Positions 42,641 to 50,385 of a stretch of 64,000 bases of DNA are shown here, piece after piece. Made by a program: the position numbers and the translations under genes. Source of the DNA: Gammaproteobacteria bacterium (GTDB lineage Bacteria; Pseudomonadota; Gammaproteobacteria; Enterobacterales; Kangiellaceae); assembly GCA_013373375.1 (NCBI GenBank), contig JABXHY010000032.1:1-64000 (forward strand), given 5' to 3'. The notes below the pieces were generated by a model. The model was given only the letters and a program-made list of their open reading frames with translations, made no database searches and was not told the origin of the DNA. Numbering within the stretch: the stretch's first letter is position 1; each line of letters begins with the position of its first letter.

Positions 42641-44839
42641 TTAATCCGCGTAATAAAAATTACCTCCCCAAACAAAAGGTGTCGATCCTGCTGGAGCCGT
42701 TCCTATGTAACAGTGAGCACCGTCGTATGATCCATCAATACAACTCGGTGAGCTTGAATCAGCTGTTGTATAAAAATTGCCATCGTAAATAAAAGCCGTT
42801 GTTCCCGCTGGCGCAGAAGCAATATAACAATTTGCTGAATCATTAGTTCCAACTGAACACGCATCATAGGTGGTATAGAAATTATTAGCATAAATAAAAC
42901 CACCTGCTGGTTTTGGCATTACAAAACAATTTGCACCATCAAACCAACCCAAAGGACATACATTTCCAGGTAACGGTGTTGTGTAGAAATTATTACTGTA
43001 GATGAAAGCCGTTGTTCCCGATGGCGCGGATGATATGTAGCAATTTGCTGAATCGTTAGTACCGATCGAACATGCATCGTAAGTGGTGTAAAAATTATTT
43101 GAATAAATAAAACCACCAGCAGGCATAGGCATTACATAACAATTCGCACCATCGTAACTTCCTAGTGGGCATGATGTAAAAGAAGCATCAATATAATAAT
43201 TCCCTGCGTAAACAAATGGATTTGTTGCACCGGATGGAACCGACATTACAAAACAATTGGCAGAGTCAAACCAGGGATTTATTTGTGATCCGTCGTGATA
43301 TGCGACAGGTTGATGACAAGCTTCTCTCCAGTATGCCAATAAATTAGGAGAACCAGCACCGATACTGCTTAGTTGACCCGTTGTGGCATCCGATAAAATA
43401 CTCGCCATAACAGTTGCAGGCGTAGAGAAAGGATTATTCTGTAAAAACAATGCAACGATTCCAGCAACGTGAGGTGACGCCATTGAGGTACCGTTTAAAG
43501 ATCTCGAGCCATTAGTGGTTCCGGCCCTTGCAGATATAATGTCTGAGCCAGGTGCAAATACGTCAACACAAGAACCAAAGTTAGAATAAGACGCTCGGTC
43601 ATCGTCAATTTCAGTCGCACCAACGGTTATCGCATTGTTTACTCTTGCTGGAGAATAATTACAGGCATTCGCACTGCTATTTCCTGCTGCTACCACATAA
43701 GAGTATCCGGCATTAATTGAGTCATTAACTGCAGCATCAATTGCGTTTGATGCCGAGCCACCAAGACTCATGTTAACAACCGCAGGTGCGGTTCCATTAT
43801 TGGTCACCCAGTTAATCGCAGCAACTATGGTCGAAGTCGTTGCTCCGCCAGAACAACCAAATACACGCACAGGAATGACAGTTGCTTGCTTCGCGATTCC
43901 GAATTGTGTGCCTGCGACCGTACCAGCAACGTGTGTGCCATGACCATTACAGTCTGCATTAAATGCTCCTGAAACAAAGCTAGCGCCAGCGCCGATTCTT
44001 CCTGTGAAATCAGAGTGATTTCCGTCAACACCTGAATCAATAATGTAAGCATTGACCCCAGTTCCAGTTGATAAATAGGTCCAACGAGAATCGAGTGTTA
44101 AAGGTCGCTCATCAACACGGTCTAGTCCCCATGATGGCGCAGGATTTTGAATGGTGTACATTTCAACATAGCCATCTTTTTCGACACTGGCGATATTGCT
44201 GTCTTCCATCATAGATTGCACCGACTCTAATGGCATTACAGCGCTGAATCCTTTGTAAACTGCATCATAAATATAATGAATCTTTGCATCGTATTGTTCA
44301 GCTAGAGCAGCGGATAATTTCTTTACGTCAGAGGCTGATTGTCGGCGAATGGACAATTTAACCATGTATCGATTGGGTACGACCGTTGATGACGCGCAAA
44401 CCTTTGATGATTCCAGTCTATTTTCTGCGCATATTTTCCATTCTTTGGTTTCATTTTGCAGCACTTTATTGGCATTAAATAATGTTGCGCCATTAGCGCT
44501 TAATGTAAGAGTCGTCTCTAAATAGGACGGTCTTTCATTGCCGTTTAAATATACCTGAATATTCGAAAAGTCTTGCTCACCAGTCTCTGCTAACTCTTTC
44601 AAAAGTGCATCGAGAGGAAGTTCTCTCCCTTGCTTTTGATAGGAAAAAGAGGACACTGGCGCAACCCATTTATCATCGAGTAAAATAGCGTACGGTTTAT
44701 CTGCTACAGTATCTTGAGATATGGGGACGGGTTCTTTGTTCAATTCCTTTGTTATTAAATTAGAACTTTCCACCGATTGCGCTGCCGCAGATGACAGCCC
44801 TAGCGTGATAGCTATCAACTTTAAATAATTACTGCTCAT
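42641..44839 (-). CDS. Subtilisin-like (S8, proteinase K type) protease with six C-terminal repeats
   Basis: 732 aa. Signal peptide, a long propeptide (about 25-230) including an I9-like inhibitor (NRYMVKLSIRRQSASDVKKL). Catalytic triad Asp268 (YIIDSGVDG), His300 (NGHGTHVAG), Ser452 (NGTSMASPHVAG), with Asn387 (AAGNSS) at the oxyanion hole. From about 520 to the end there are six ~34-residue units of the form C..G..D.ANC(Y/F)V....AG...FIY.NNFYTT. Units 2+3 and 4+5 are duplicates of each other. Each unit has two Cys and many aromatics, perhaps for binding polymer or cell surface. Extracellular protease. Confidence 0.93.
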   Translation of the reverse strand: MSSNYLKLIAITLGLSSAAAQSVESSNLITKELNKEPVPISQDTVADKPYAILLDDKWVAPVSSFSYQKQGRELPLDALLKELAETGEQDFSNIQVYLNGNERPSYLETTLTLSANGATLFNANKVLQNETKEWKICAENRLESSKVCASSTVVPNRYMVKLSIRRQSASDVKKLSAALAEQYDAKIHYIYDAVYKGFSAVMPLESVQSMMEDSNIASVEKDGYVEMYTIQNPAPSWGLDRVDERPLTLDSRWTYLSTGTGVNAYIIDSGVDGNHSDFTGRIGAGASFVSGAFNADCNGHGTHVAGTVAGTQFGIAKQATVIPVRVFGCSGGATTSTIVAAINWVTNNGTAPAVVNMSLGGSASNAIDAAVNDSINAGYSYVVAAGNSSANACNYSPARVNNAITVGATEIDDDRASYSNFGSCVDVFAPGSDIISARAGTTNGSRSLNGTSMASPHVAGIVALFLQNNPFSTPATVMASILSDATTGQLSSIGAGSPNLLAYWREACHQPVAYHDGSQINPWFDSANCFVMSVPSGATNPFVYAGNYYIDASFTSCPLGSYDGANCYVMPMPAGGFIYSNNFYTTYDACSIGTNDSANCYISSAPSGTTAFIYSNNFYTTPLPGNVCPLGWFDGANCFVMPKPAGGFIYANNFYTTYDACSVGTNDSANCYIASAPAGTTAFIYDGNFYTTADSSSPSCIDGSYDGAHCYIGTAPAGSTPFVWGGNFYYAD
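42743..43171 (-). repeat. Duplicated two-unit block in protease C-terminus
   Basis: Residues 557-627 and 628-699 are close copies: CPLG(S/W)(Y/F)DGANC plus MP(M/K)PAGGFIY(S/A)NNFY, then CS(I/V)GTNDSANCYI(S/A)SAP. The DNA is also similar, indicating recent tandem duplication of about 214 bases. Confidence 0.8.
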
Positions 44840-45213
44840 AGAATTTCTCCATTTTCTATACTGATTTCACAATGTTAAGTTACAACACCAAATCTCAAAT
44901 CGAACTTTAAAAGCGTTTCTCGATTTGGTGTATTAGTTCCTTTTGCGCAAAAGGTTCACCAACCCTTAGGTGATGACAAAAATGTAACCTTTTGAGTGAA
45001 ACTAGAGTAGAAAATGAGCGGGCAATTAAAGGACAAGCGTTAAAATTTACCCAAACTTACCCAATAAATGCAGGATGCAGATTAAAAGAAATTTCAAATA
45101 ACAATATTATTGTGAAGAGCAATATTCTATGAAGTTGATATGCGAGTAATTATGCTAACAATCAACTTAAAAAAATAAGTATATGAAGTGACTTTTGGAC
45201 GAATTACCTTTAA
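44840..45213. other. 374-base gap
   Basis: No gene. Presumed protease promoter at its left side. A weak hairpin TCACC...GGTGA near 44948. I see no terminator for the adjacent operon end. Confidence 0.4.
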
Positions 45214-46392
45214 TCATTCAATAAAATTAATTGCTTCATCGAGTCCATTTATTAACGTATCCAATTGATCAGTGGTGTGATTTGCTGTGACATGAACTCG
45301 AATAAGAGATTCCCCTTCTGGTGTGTTTGGATAGCATAAACCGCTCGCCAAAATATTATGCTCAAATAAATACTCGACCATCTTTTGAGCTCTGAGAGTG
45401 CTACCCACTTTTATACTTACCATTGGATGCTCATTAACCACCATAGGTAAATCTTTGAGCTTTAAATTATCTTTCAAGTATTTCGCATTGTCGTGAAGCC
45501 TACCCATACTTCCACCGTCACGATCTAATATCTCAATTGCTTTTAAGGTTACTGCTGCATTTATGGGCGAAATTGGTTCCGATAAAAAATAGGGTCTGGC
45601 GGTTTGTCGAAGCCAATTAATAAGCGTACGATCACCCCCGATAAATCCACCGCCAACATTGCCTAACGCGTAGGCAAATGAACCAGTAACCAAATCTTGT
45701 TTATCCTGGATGTCGAGTTTACTGAATAAACCTCTTCCTTTTTCCCCTAATATACCGAGTCCCATGCTGTCATCAACCACAGTGATTGCATCATAAGTAC
45801 TTTTATATTCCTGAATACGTTCTAATTCAGCAAGTTCACCACTGGAATTAAATACGGAATCTGTAACAATTAACCGAAATCGAGCGTTCAACGAGCATTT
45901 TAAATGGTATTCTAAATTTTCATTGTCTCTATTCTTATAAAATACTGATTTCGCATTAGAAAACCGAATACCATCAATGAATGAAAGGTTGGACATTTCA
46001 TCAATAAACACAACATCTCGATTACTTGTTAATGGTTCAAATATGCTTGCGTTTGCACTGTAGACTGAAGGAAAAACCATGCAATCTTCTAAGAATAAGA
46101 AGTCACACAAGGCTGATTCAAGCTCTTTATAAACATCGAGTGTTCCAATAAAGGTTCTTGCAGAAGTATTCCCAGTTCCATATTTTGCTAAAGCCTCTTC
46201 TGCAGCACTTTTTAGCTCTTCATTACCACGCCAACCTAAAAAATCATTATCAATAAAGTTAAGTGCTTGACGAACACCAAAGTCCGCTTGCATATCCTTA
46301 TTTTGGGTGACGGGTAGCTCGTAACGTAAAAGTCCAGCGGCATCCATATTAGCCATTTCCTTAGCAAATAGCTTTTTCATTTTAGAAGACAT
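45214..46392 (-). CDS. Alpha-oxoamine synthase homologue lacking the PLP lysine (likely pseudoenzyme)
   Basis: 392 aa. Aligns throughout with KBL/BioF/SPT-type class II aminotransferase fold enzymes: NFIDNDFLGWRGNEEL, TGNTSARTFIGTLDVYKELE, VVDDSMGLGILGEKGRG, SLIRVHVTANHT. But key cofactor residues are changed. The Schiff-base Lys (KBL 'TGTLGKALGG') is Tyr241 here (TGSFAYALGN). The His of 'DDSHAVG' is Met210. The His of 'LNHASIIDG' is Asn135 (MSNLSFIDG). Asn49 (NDFLG) and the C-terminal Arg are kept. The fold is preserved without frameshifts, as in the LCB1 subunit of serine palmitoyltransferase, suggesting a structural or regulatory role. Last gene of a six-gene operon. Confidence 0.88.
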   Translation of the reverse strand: MSSKMKKLFAKEMANMDAAGLLRYELPVTQNKDMQADFGVRQALNFIDNDFLGWRGNEELKSAAEEALAKYGTGNTSARTFIGTLDVYKELESALCDFLFLEDCMVFPSVYSANASIFEPLTSNRDVVFIDEMSNLSFIDGIRFSNAKSVFYKNRDNENLEYHLKCSLNARFRLIVTDSVFNSSGELAELERIQEYKSTYDAITVVDDSMGLGILGEKGRGLFSKLDIQDKQDLVTGSFAYALGNVGGGFIGGDRTLINWLRQTARPYFLSEPISPINAAVTLKAIEILDRDGGSMGRLHDNAKYLKDNLKLKDLPMVVNEHPMVSIKVGSTLRAQKMVEYLFEHNILASGLCYPNTPEGESLIRVHVTANHTTDQLDTLINGLDEAINFIE

Positions 46393-46407
46393 AACACCCC
46401 TACTCCT

Positions 46408-47004
46408 TCACCTTGATGTACCTAAAAACCAAATGATAGCGCTGGTACAATACTGCCAAGACAAGCTTTGTTGATTGGTATACTGCAGGCAAAAAGAATC
46501 CAGGTTTTCTGCCATACATCGATTATTGTCATACTCACATGACGTTTGTGCGGTTAAAGCAAATTGAGTAACTAAACGAGAATATTTTTGCTCGAGCTTA
46601 TTTAATATAACCTGACGCCTATCACCGACACTGTTTTTGAGAATGCGATACCGTTCTTTTCTCGGTATAAATACATTTTCACTTAACTTATTAGCGACAA
46701 TAATATCGGAATACAGCTCACAATAGTTTCTTTGTTCCGCTTGTCTAAGACTCTTACAATTATCAATGGCGTACTGAATTAAACACTGTGTGCGTAAGCT
46801 TGATAAACTAGAAGAGCAATTATTACGATCGACAACGTTGATGTAGCTATGTACATTAAAAATATCTTGAAGCTTGGCCGAATTAATCGCTAACAAGACA
46901 CTGTTTATATACTCAATCCGATTTTCCTTATTGTAAGGTTGTTCAGTCGCGAATAAATTCAGGCCGTAGAGCAAAAACAAAGCGTAAAAATAATGTCTCA
47001 TCAT
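46408..47004 (-). CDS. Small secreted protein with conserved cysteines
   Basis: 198 aa. Signal peptide (MMRHYFYALFLLYGLNLFATE). The mature protein is helical with about eight Cys (NNCSSS, TQCLIQ, DNCKSL, NYCELY, TSCEYD, RCMAEN, SFCLQY, QYCTSA), likely all paired. This resembles small periplasmic helical cysteine-rich proteins. Start overlaps the upstream gene's stop by 4 bases. No family recognised. Confidence 0.75.
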   Translation of the reverse strand: MMRHYFYALFLLYGLNLFATEQPYNKENRIEYINSVLLAINSAKLQDIFNVHSYINVVDRNNCSSSLSSLRTQCLIQYAIDNCKSLRQAEQRNYCELYSDIIVANKLSENVFIPRKERYRILKNSVGDRRQVILNKLEQKYSRLVTQFALTAQTSCEYDNNRCMAENLDSFCLQYTNQQSLSWQYCTSAIIWFLGTSR

Positions 47005-48836
47005 AACCGACCATGCTCCTTTTCGTACTCAGTGCGAAATTTTTCAACATAGTTTTTCAGATGAACATGATAGGGATAAACTTCCAGCAAATCATCACGC
47101 TTTAATACCCATTCATTTCCCAAAAAGACATCAATGTTTTTTAGAACCTCGAGTCGAGACATTAAATAATTAGGTTGAGCTAAGAAATCATTCTCACTTG
47201 CTGTCGCCTCTGGATCTCGATTTACACTGAGTTCGGACTGACTGTTATATTGAGTATAACGAAACTTATCTTCCATAAGACGTGATACTTGTTTATACAT
47301 TGCGATTTGTGAGTCTTCAGAACTATCCATGAAAGTCACATATCGAGTAGGCACTTCGAACTGAGTCCCTTGAATCACAACATTTTTCTTTTTTGTTGTG
47401 CTCTTTCCATTTGCTTTATTTACGAAGCACTGAAAACTGACAATTTCCTCTTTATCTCGAAGTTGTTGCTCGCTTTTGGCAATCTTACTTTTAGTGATCG
47501 GACCCTTCTCATTTTTCTTTTGCTCATTCAATAGCTTTGAATCGATACCTTCGTTGGTTGTATCAAGCTCGCTTTCAGGGGTTTCAAACTCTTTAAGCTT
47601 ATCGTCAAGCGCGAGTATTATCTTGGCTAAATCATGTCGCTTCATCACCAAATTGACTTCTTGATAAACTTTTTCAGTAGTAAGAAAGGTAATCGGATTT
47701 GTCGCTAGCTGGTCGCAAGCATCCTCGGCAGCATTCCAGTGAATGGTATACTCCTTACAAAAGCCAGCTGTAATGTTAACATTAGGATTAAACAATAATT
47801 GACCGTATGCATGTTGCATTTGCTGGCTGTATTTTCGTTCATCAGCATCTTCGACTGTTATAGTATTGGTTTGATTTTGGAACTGCTCTATACAGCGACT
47901 GGGCAATAGTATTTCTGCGAATTTATGATAAAGATCCGGTTCTGGATACGGCAAGTTAGTCCAGATATGATGCGATGCTCTTGGTGCGGCACTAATCGCA
48001 TATACTTGATAGTCTTTCAAGGGTTCTAACTGCTCTAATTGAGTATCGAATTTCTTTCGGATGTTCTTAACATCATTGCCCGAGAAAAATGCGACTGACA
48101 TTTCAACAAAATTCGTAATTTTTCGGCTAAAATAGTGAAAGTAAGGCTCATCTATACGTCTATCGGTACACACCTCTAACTTATCGACTTCAACTTTATT
48201 TGGCTCACACTCTCCGAGATTCTTTGCGTATCCGAGCTCAAAGGCTTTAAGAATTAAAGCACATCCTTCCTTCGGCTCAGTTTCTTCTAGCAACTCCAAT
48301 TTTTCTGGGCAAAAATCATCAGAGGACTGAGCTAAACTCTCAGGAAGTTCCGTAACCTCATCAAACCCTCGATTATCCAATGTTACCAAAGCAAGCAAGA
48401 AAAAAATCGAAACACTCAGTAGTCGACGTAAAAACAATGGGAGTTCTGATGCCTCTACTTTTGACAGGTAGCTGGTTGCGAAGGTTAAATTATTGGCCGT
48501 GAAGAAAATATTGGCTTCTCTCGGTATATTTTCTGGTCGCGTAAGATGAAAAATATAAGAACTTTTTCGATCCAGTTTCCAATATTTAAGAAATACCCAA
48601 CCAAGAATGAGCGCAAAAAACCCGAGAAAGAAACCTAAGGCTCCACTGAGGCTCTTTAAATAATCTAAGTTAAGTGCGTCAAAGTTGTACGCCATCAAAA
48701 CAAGCGATAAGAGAATTAAAATGATAGCAATAGAGTTCGCACCAATATTCAAATTGATGAAGTCAAAATTTCGGTCTTTAATTCGAACCAAAACCCGCTC
48801 TATATCAGTTCTCTTTTTTAAGAAGTAACGTTTCAT
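47001..48836 (-). CDS. Large membrane protein of unknown family (operon gene 4)
   Basis: 611 aa. Hydrophobic segments about 30-50 and 65-85 (SIAIILILLSLVLMAY, ALGFFLGFFALILGWVFL), and about 140-158 (LLSVSIFFLLALVTLD). A long region of about 450 residues follows, with Cys pairs (DDFCPEKL, EGCALIL, GECEPNK, EVCTDRR, SRCIEQF, GFCKEYT, DACDQLA, FQCFVNK). The presence of Cys suggests it faces the periplasm. A charged coil lies at 410-450. No known domain. Overlaps both neighbours by 4 bases, so it should be made in stoichiometric coupling with the MotB-like subunit. Confidence 0.8.
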   Translation of the reverse strand: MKRYFLKKRTDIERVLVRIKDRNFDFINLNIGANSIAIILILLSLVLMAYNFDALNLDYLKSLSGALGFFLGFFALILGWVFLKYWKLDRKSSYIFHLTRPENIPREANIFFTANNLTFATSYLSKVEASELPLFLRRLLSVSIFFLLALVTLDNRGFDEVTELPESLAQSSDDFCPEKLELLEETEPKEGCALILKAFELGYAKNLGECEPNKVEVDKLEVCTDRRIDEPYFHYFSRKITNFVEMSVAFFSGNDVKNIRKKFDTQLEQLEPLKDYQVYAISAAPRASHHIWTNLPYPEPDLYHKFAEILLPSRCIEQFQNQTNTITVEDADERKYSQQMQHAYGQLLFNPNVNITAGFCKEYTIHWNAAEDACDQLATNPITFLTTEKVYQEVNLVMKRHDLAKIILALDDKLKEFETPESELDTTNEGIDSKLLNEQKKNEKGPITKSKIAKSEQQLRDKEEIVSFQCFVNKANGKSTTKKKNVVIQGTQFEVPTRYVTFMDSSEDSQIAMYKQVSRLMEDKFRYTQYNSQSELSVNRDPEATASENDFLAQPNYLMSRLEVLKNIDVFLGNEWVLKRDDLLEVYPYHVHLKNYVEKFRTEYEKEHGRL

Positions 48837-49432
48837 TCGTTCTCGAAATTATTAATGATTTTATCTTCGATGGTAATTCGTCGATTTTTGGATTTAGCTG
48901 CCCTTAGAATTTCGCGTTGAGCCTTAGAGATCTTACCTTCAAAATCGGGTACCTCCTGTACCGAGGTATTATCAGCGTGCGTACAGATGACTACGTGATC
49001 GGAAATATCGTTACTGTAATTTTTCAGCTCTTCATAAGCGGCATAAGCTCTTCGATAACCTAGGTTGAAATTTCTTTCTTTTTGCCCATCGCCATCCGTA
49101 TGACCATGAATAATTAACATTCTTTTTGTTAAACCATCTGTTTCAAAATTCAGGACTTGTCCGGTTTCATCGTAAAATAATTCATTAAATACCTCTTTTC
49201 CTTCCTCAGAGATACGATCTTTTCCCGGCGCGAATAAAACGTCACCAGGAAGATTTAACATTCGCGCTGTAACGTCACCTATTGTCTCACTTACACCGAT
49301 ATCTTTGCCTTGATTGAGCGACCAAAGAATAACGAAAAAAACCATGATTATGGTCATTAAGTCAGTATAAATAACCTGCCAAGCTGCAGCCCCGGAGTTT
49401 TTAACTCTTGTAGGTTTCGCAAAACTTTTCAT
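48833..49432 (-). CDS. MotB/OmpA-type stator subunit
   Basis: 199 aa from ATG 49432, which overlaps the upstream TAA by one base (TAATG). The frame extends to 49486, but that part overlaps the previous gene. One TM helix near residues 18-38 with the essential acidic residue: WQVIYTDLMTIIMVFFVILW, Asp at the position of MotB Asp32. The periplasmic OmpA-like domain has LFAPGKDRISEEGKEV, IIHGHTDGDGQKERNFNLGY, RRAYAAYEEL and a final KSKNRRI, matching the peptidoglycan-binding HTD...N...RA...NRR pattern. It should anchor the complex to the cell wall and form the ion path with the MotA-like partner. Confidence 0.9.
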   Translation of the reverse strand: MKSFAKPTRVKNSGAAAWQVIYTDLMTIIMVFFVILWSLNQGKDIGVSETIGDVTARMLNLPGDVLFAPGKDRISEEGKEVFNELFYDETGQVLNFETDGLTKRMLIIHGHTDGDGQKERNFNLGYRRAYAAYEELKNYSNDISDHVVICTHADNTSVQEVPDFEGKISKAQREILRAAKSKNRRITIEDKIINNFENE

Positions 49433-50385
49433 TACTCTACCCGAATAGTATTTTTGTTTTCGACGACAACCTGCAAGGCTCGACAAAATGTATCGTAATC
49501 ATAATCAAGGTCAACCATACGACGTTCAAAGCGAGTCCCAATAATTCTATATAAGGAAGAAAATATCGCTCCGTATAATGTCGTTTTCAAAGCAAGTGCT
49601 AGTTGAGGAGAAAGCGATTCCACCGTTACGTCGGACCCAAGACTGTCAAACATGGTAATCAAACCGATTATGGTTCCGATTAATCCAAATAATGGCATTG
49701 CACTGGATACAAAATCAAAATTTGAACTTGATGACTCATATAACTCGTGACACTCGACATAATAAGAGTGAGCAACAAATTCGGCGTAATCGAAATTCTT
49801 TCCCGATGAAACCACTTCTTGAATATCGCGACTAAGTGAGTTATCCGGTAAGCCAATCGGTCTACCTTCTTCGACCAAACCCACCGCAATACTGCCATCA
49901 CGTCCTCTTTGTATGTTAAGTAAATTTTGCAAAGCAACTAATGTTTCCTGCATGTTCGATGCTTTACTGTTTAAATGCTTAGAGGAGAAGAAAATAATAA
50001 ACGATGAGAACATTAACTTAATAAGCCCAAGCCCAGTTACGTAAATCAACAGCCCTATGGAAATTGTAAACATGGAGATAAAGTAATTTTCTGTGATAAA
50101 AAATACGGACGCCACGACCAACATGATTCCAAAACCTATTAATCCGGCAAATCCGGCTCCAGCAGACGATTGCTTTACCGCTCGGGTGGTCTTATTAAAA
50201 GACGGATAATAAGTATCTTCTTCCTTTGCCTCCGCTTTATCTTGCGGCAAATACTCACCTGTCATTTCTCCATATTCAGGTTCATGATTCTGGTCATTCT
50301 CTTGATCGATAGCTTTCCCTTGATCAATTCGATTTTCATGATCACTTCCATTCCCATGCTCATTCTCATGCTTATCATTGCTCAT
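49432..50385 (-). CDS. MotA/TolQ/ExbB-type proton-channel subunit
   Basis: 317 aa. A Asn/His/Glu-rich hydrophilic N-terminus (1-60, SNDKHENEHGNGSDHENRID) is unusual. Two TM helices about 78-98 and 105-130. A cytoplasmic loop (135-215) follows. Then two more helices: SSAMPLFGLIGTIIGLITMF and LALALKTTLYGAIFSSLYRI, the conserved 'P..GllGTv.Gl...f' and 'al.tTl.Gl' motifs of the MotA/TolQ/ExbB superfamily. Start overlaps the preceding gene by 11 bases. Together with the OmpA-type protein it should form an ion-driven rotary or torque unit. Confidence 0.9.
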   Translation of the reverse strand: MSNDKHENEHGNGSDHENRIDQGKAIDQENDQNHEPEYGEMTGEYLPQDKAEAKEEDTYYPSFNKTTRAVKQSSAGAGFAGLIGFGIMLVVASVFFITENYFISMFTISIGLLIYVTGLGLIKLMFSSFIIFFSSKHLNSKASNMQETLVALQNLLNIQRGRDGSIAVGLVEEGRPIGLPDNSLSRDIQEVVSSGKNFDYAEFVAHSYYVECHELYESSSSNFDFVSSAMPLFGLIGTIIGLITMFDSLGSDVTVESLSPQLALALKTTLYGAIFSSLYRIIGTRFERRMVDLDYDYDTFCRALQVVVENKNTIRVE

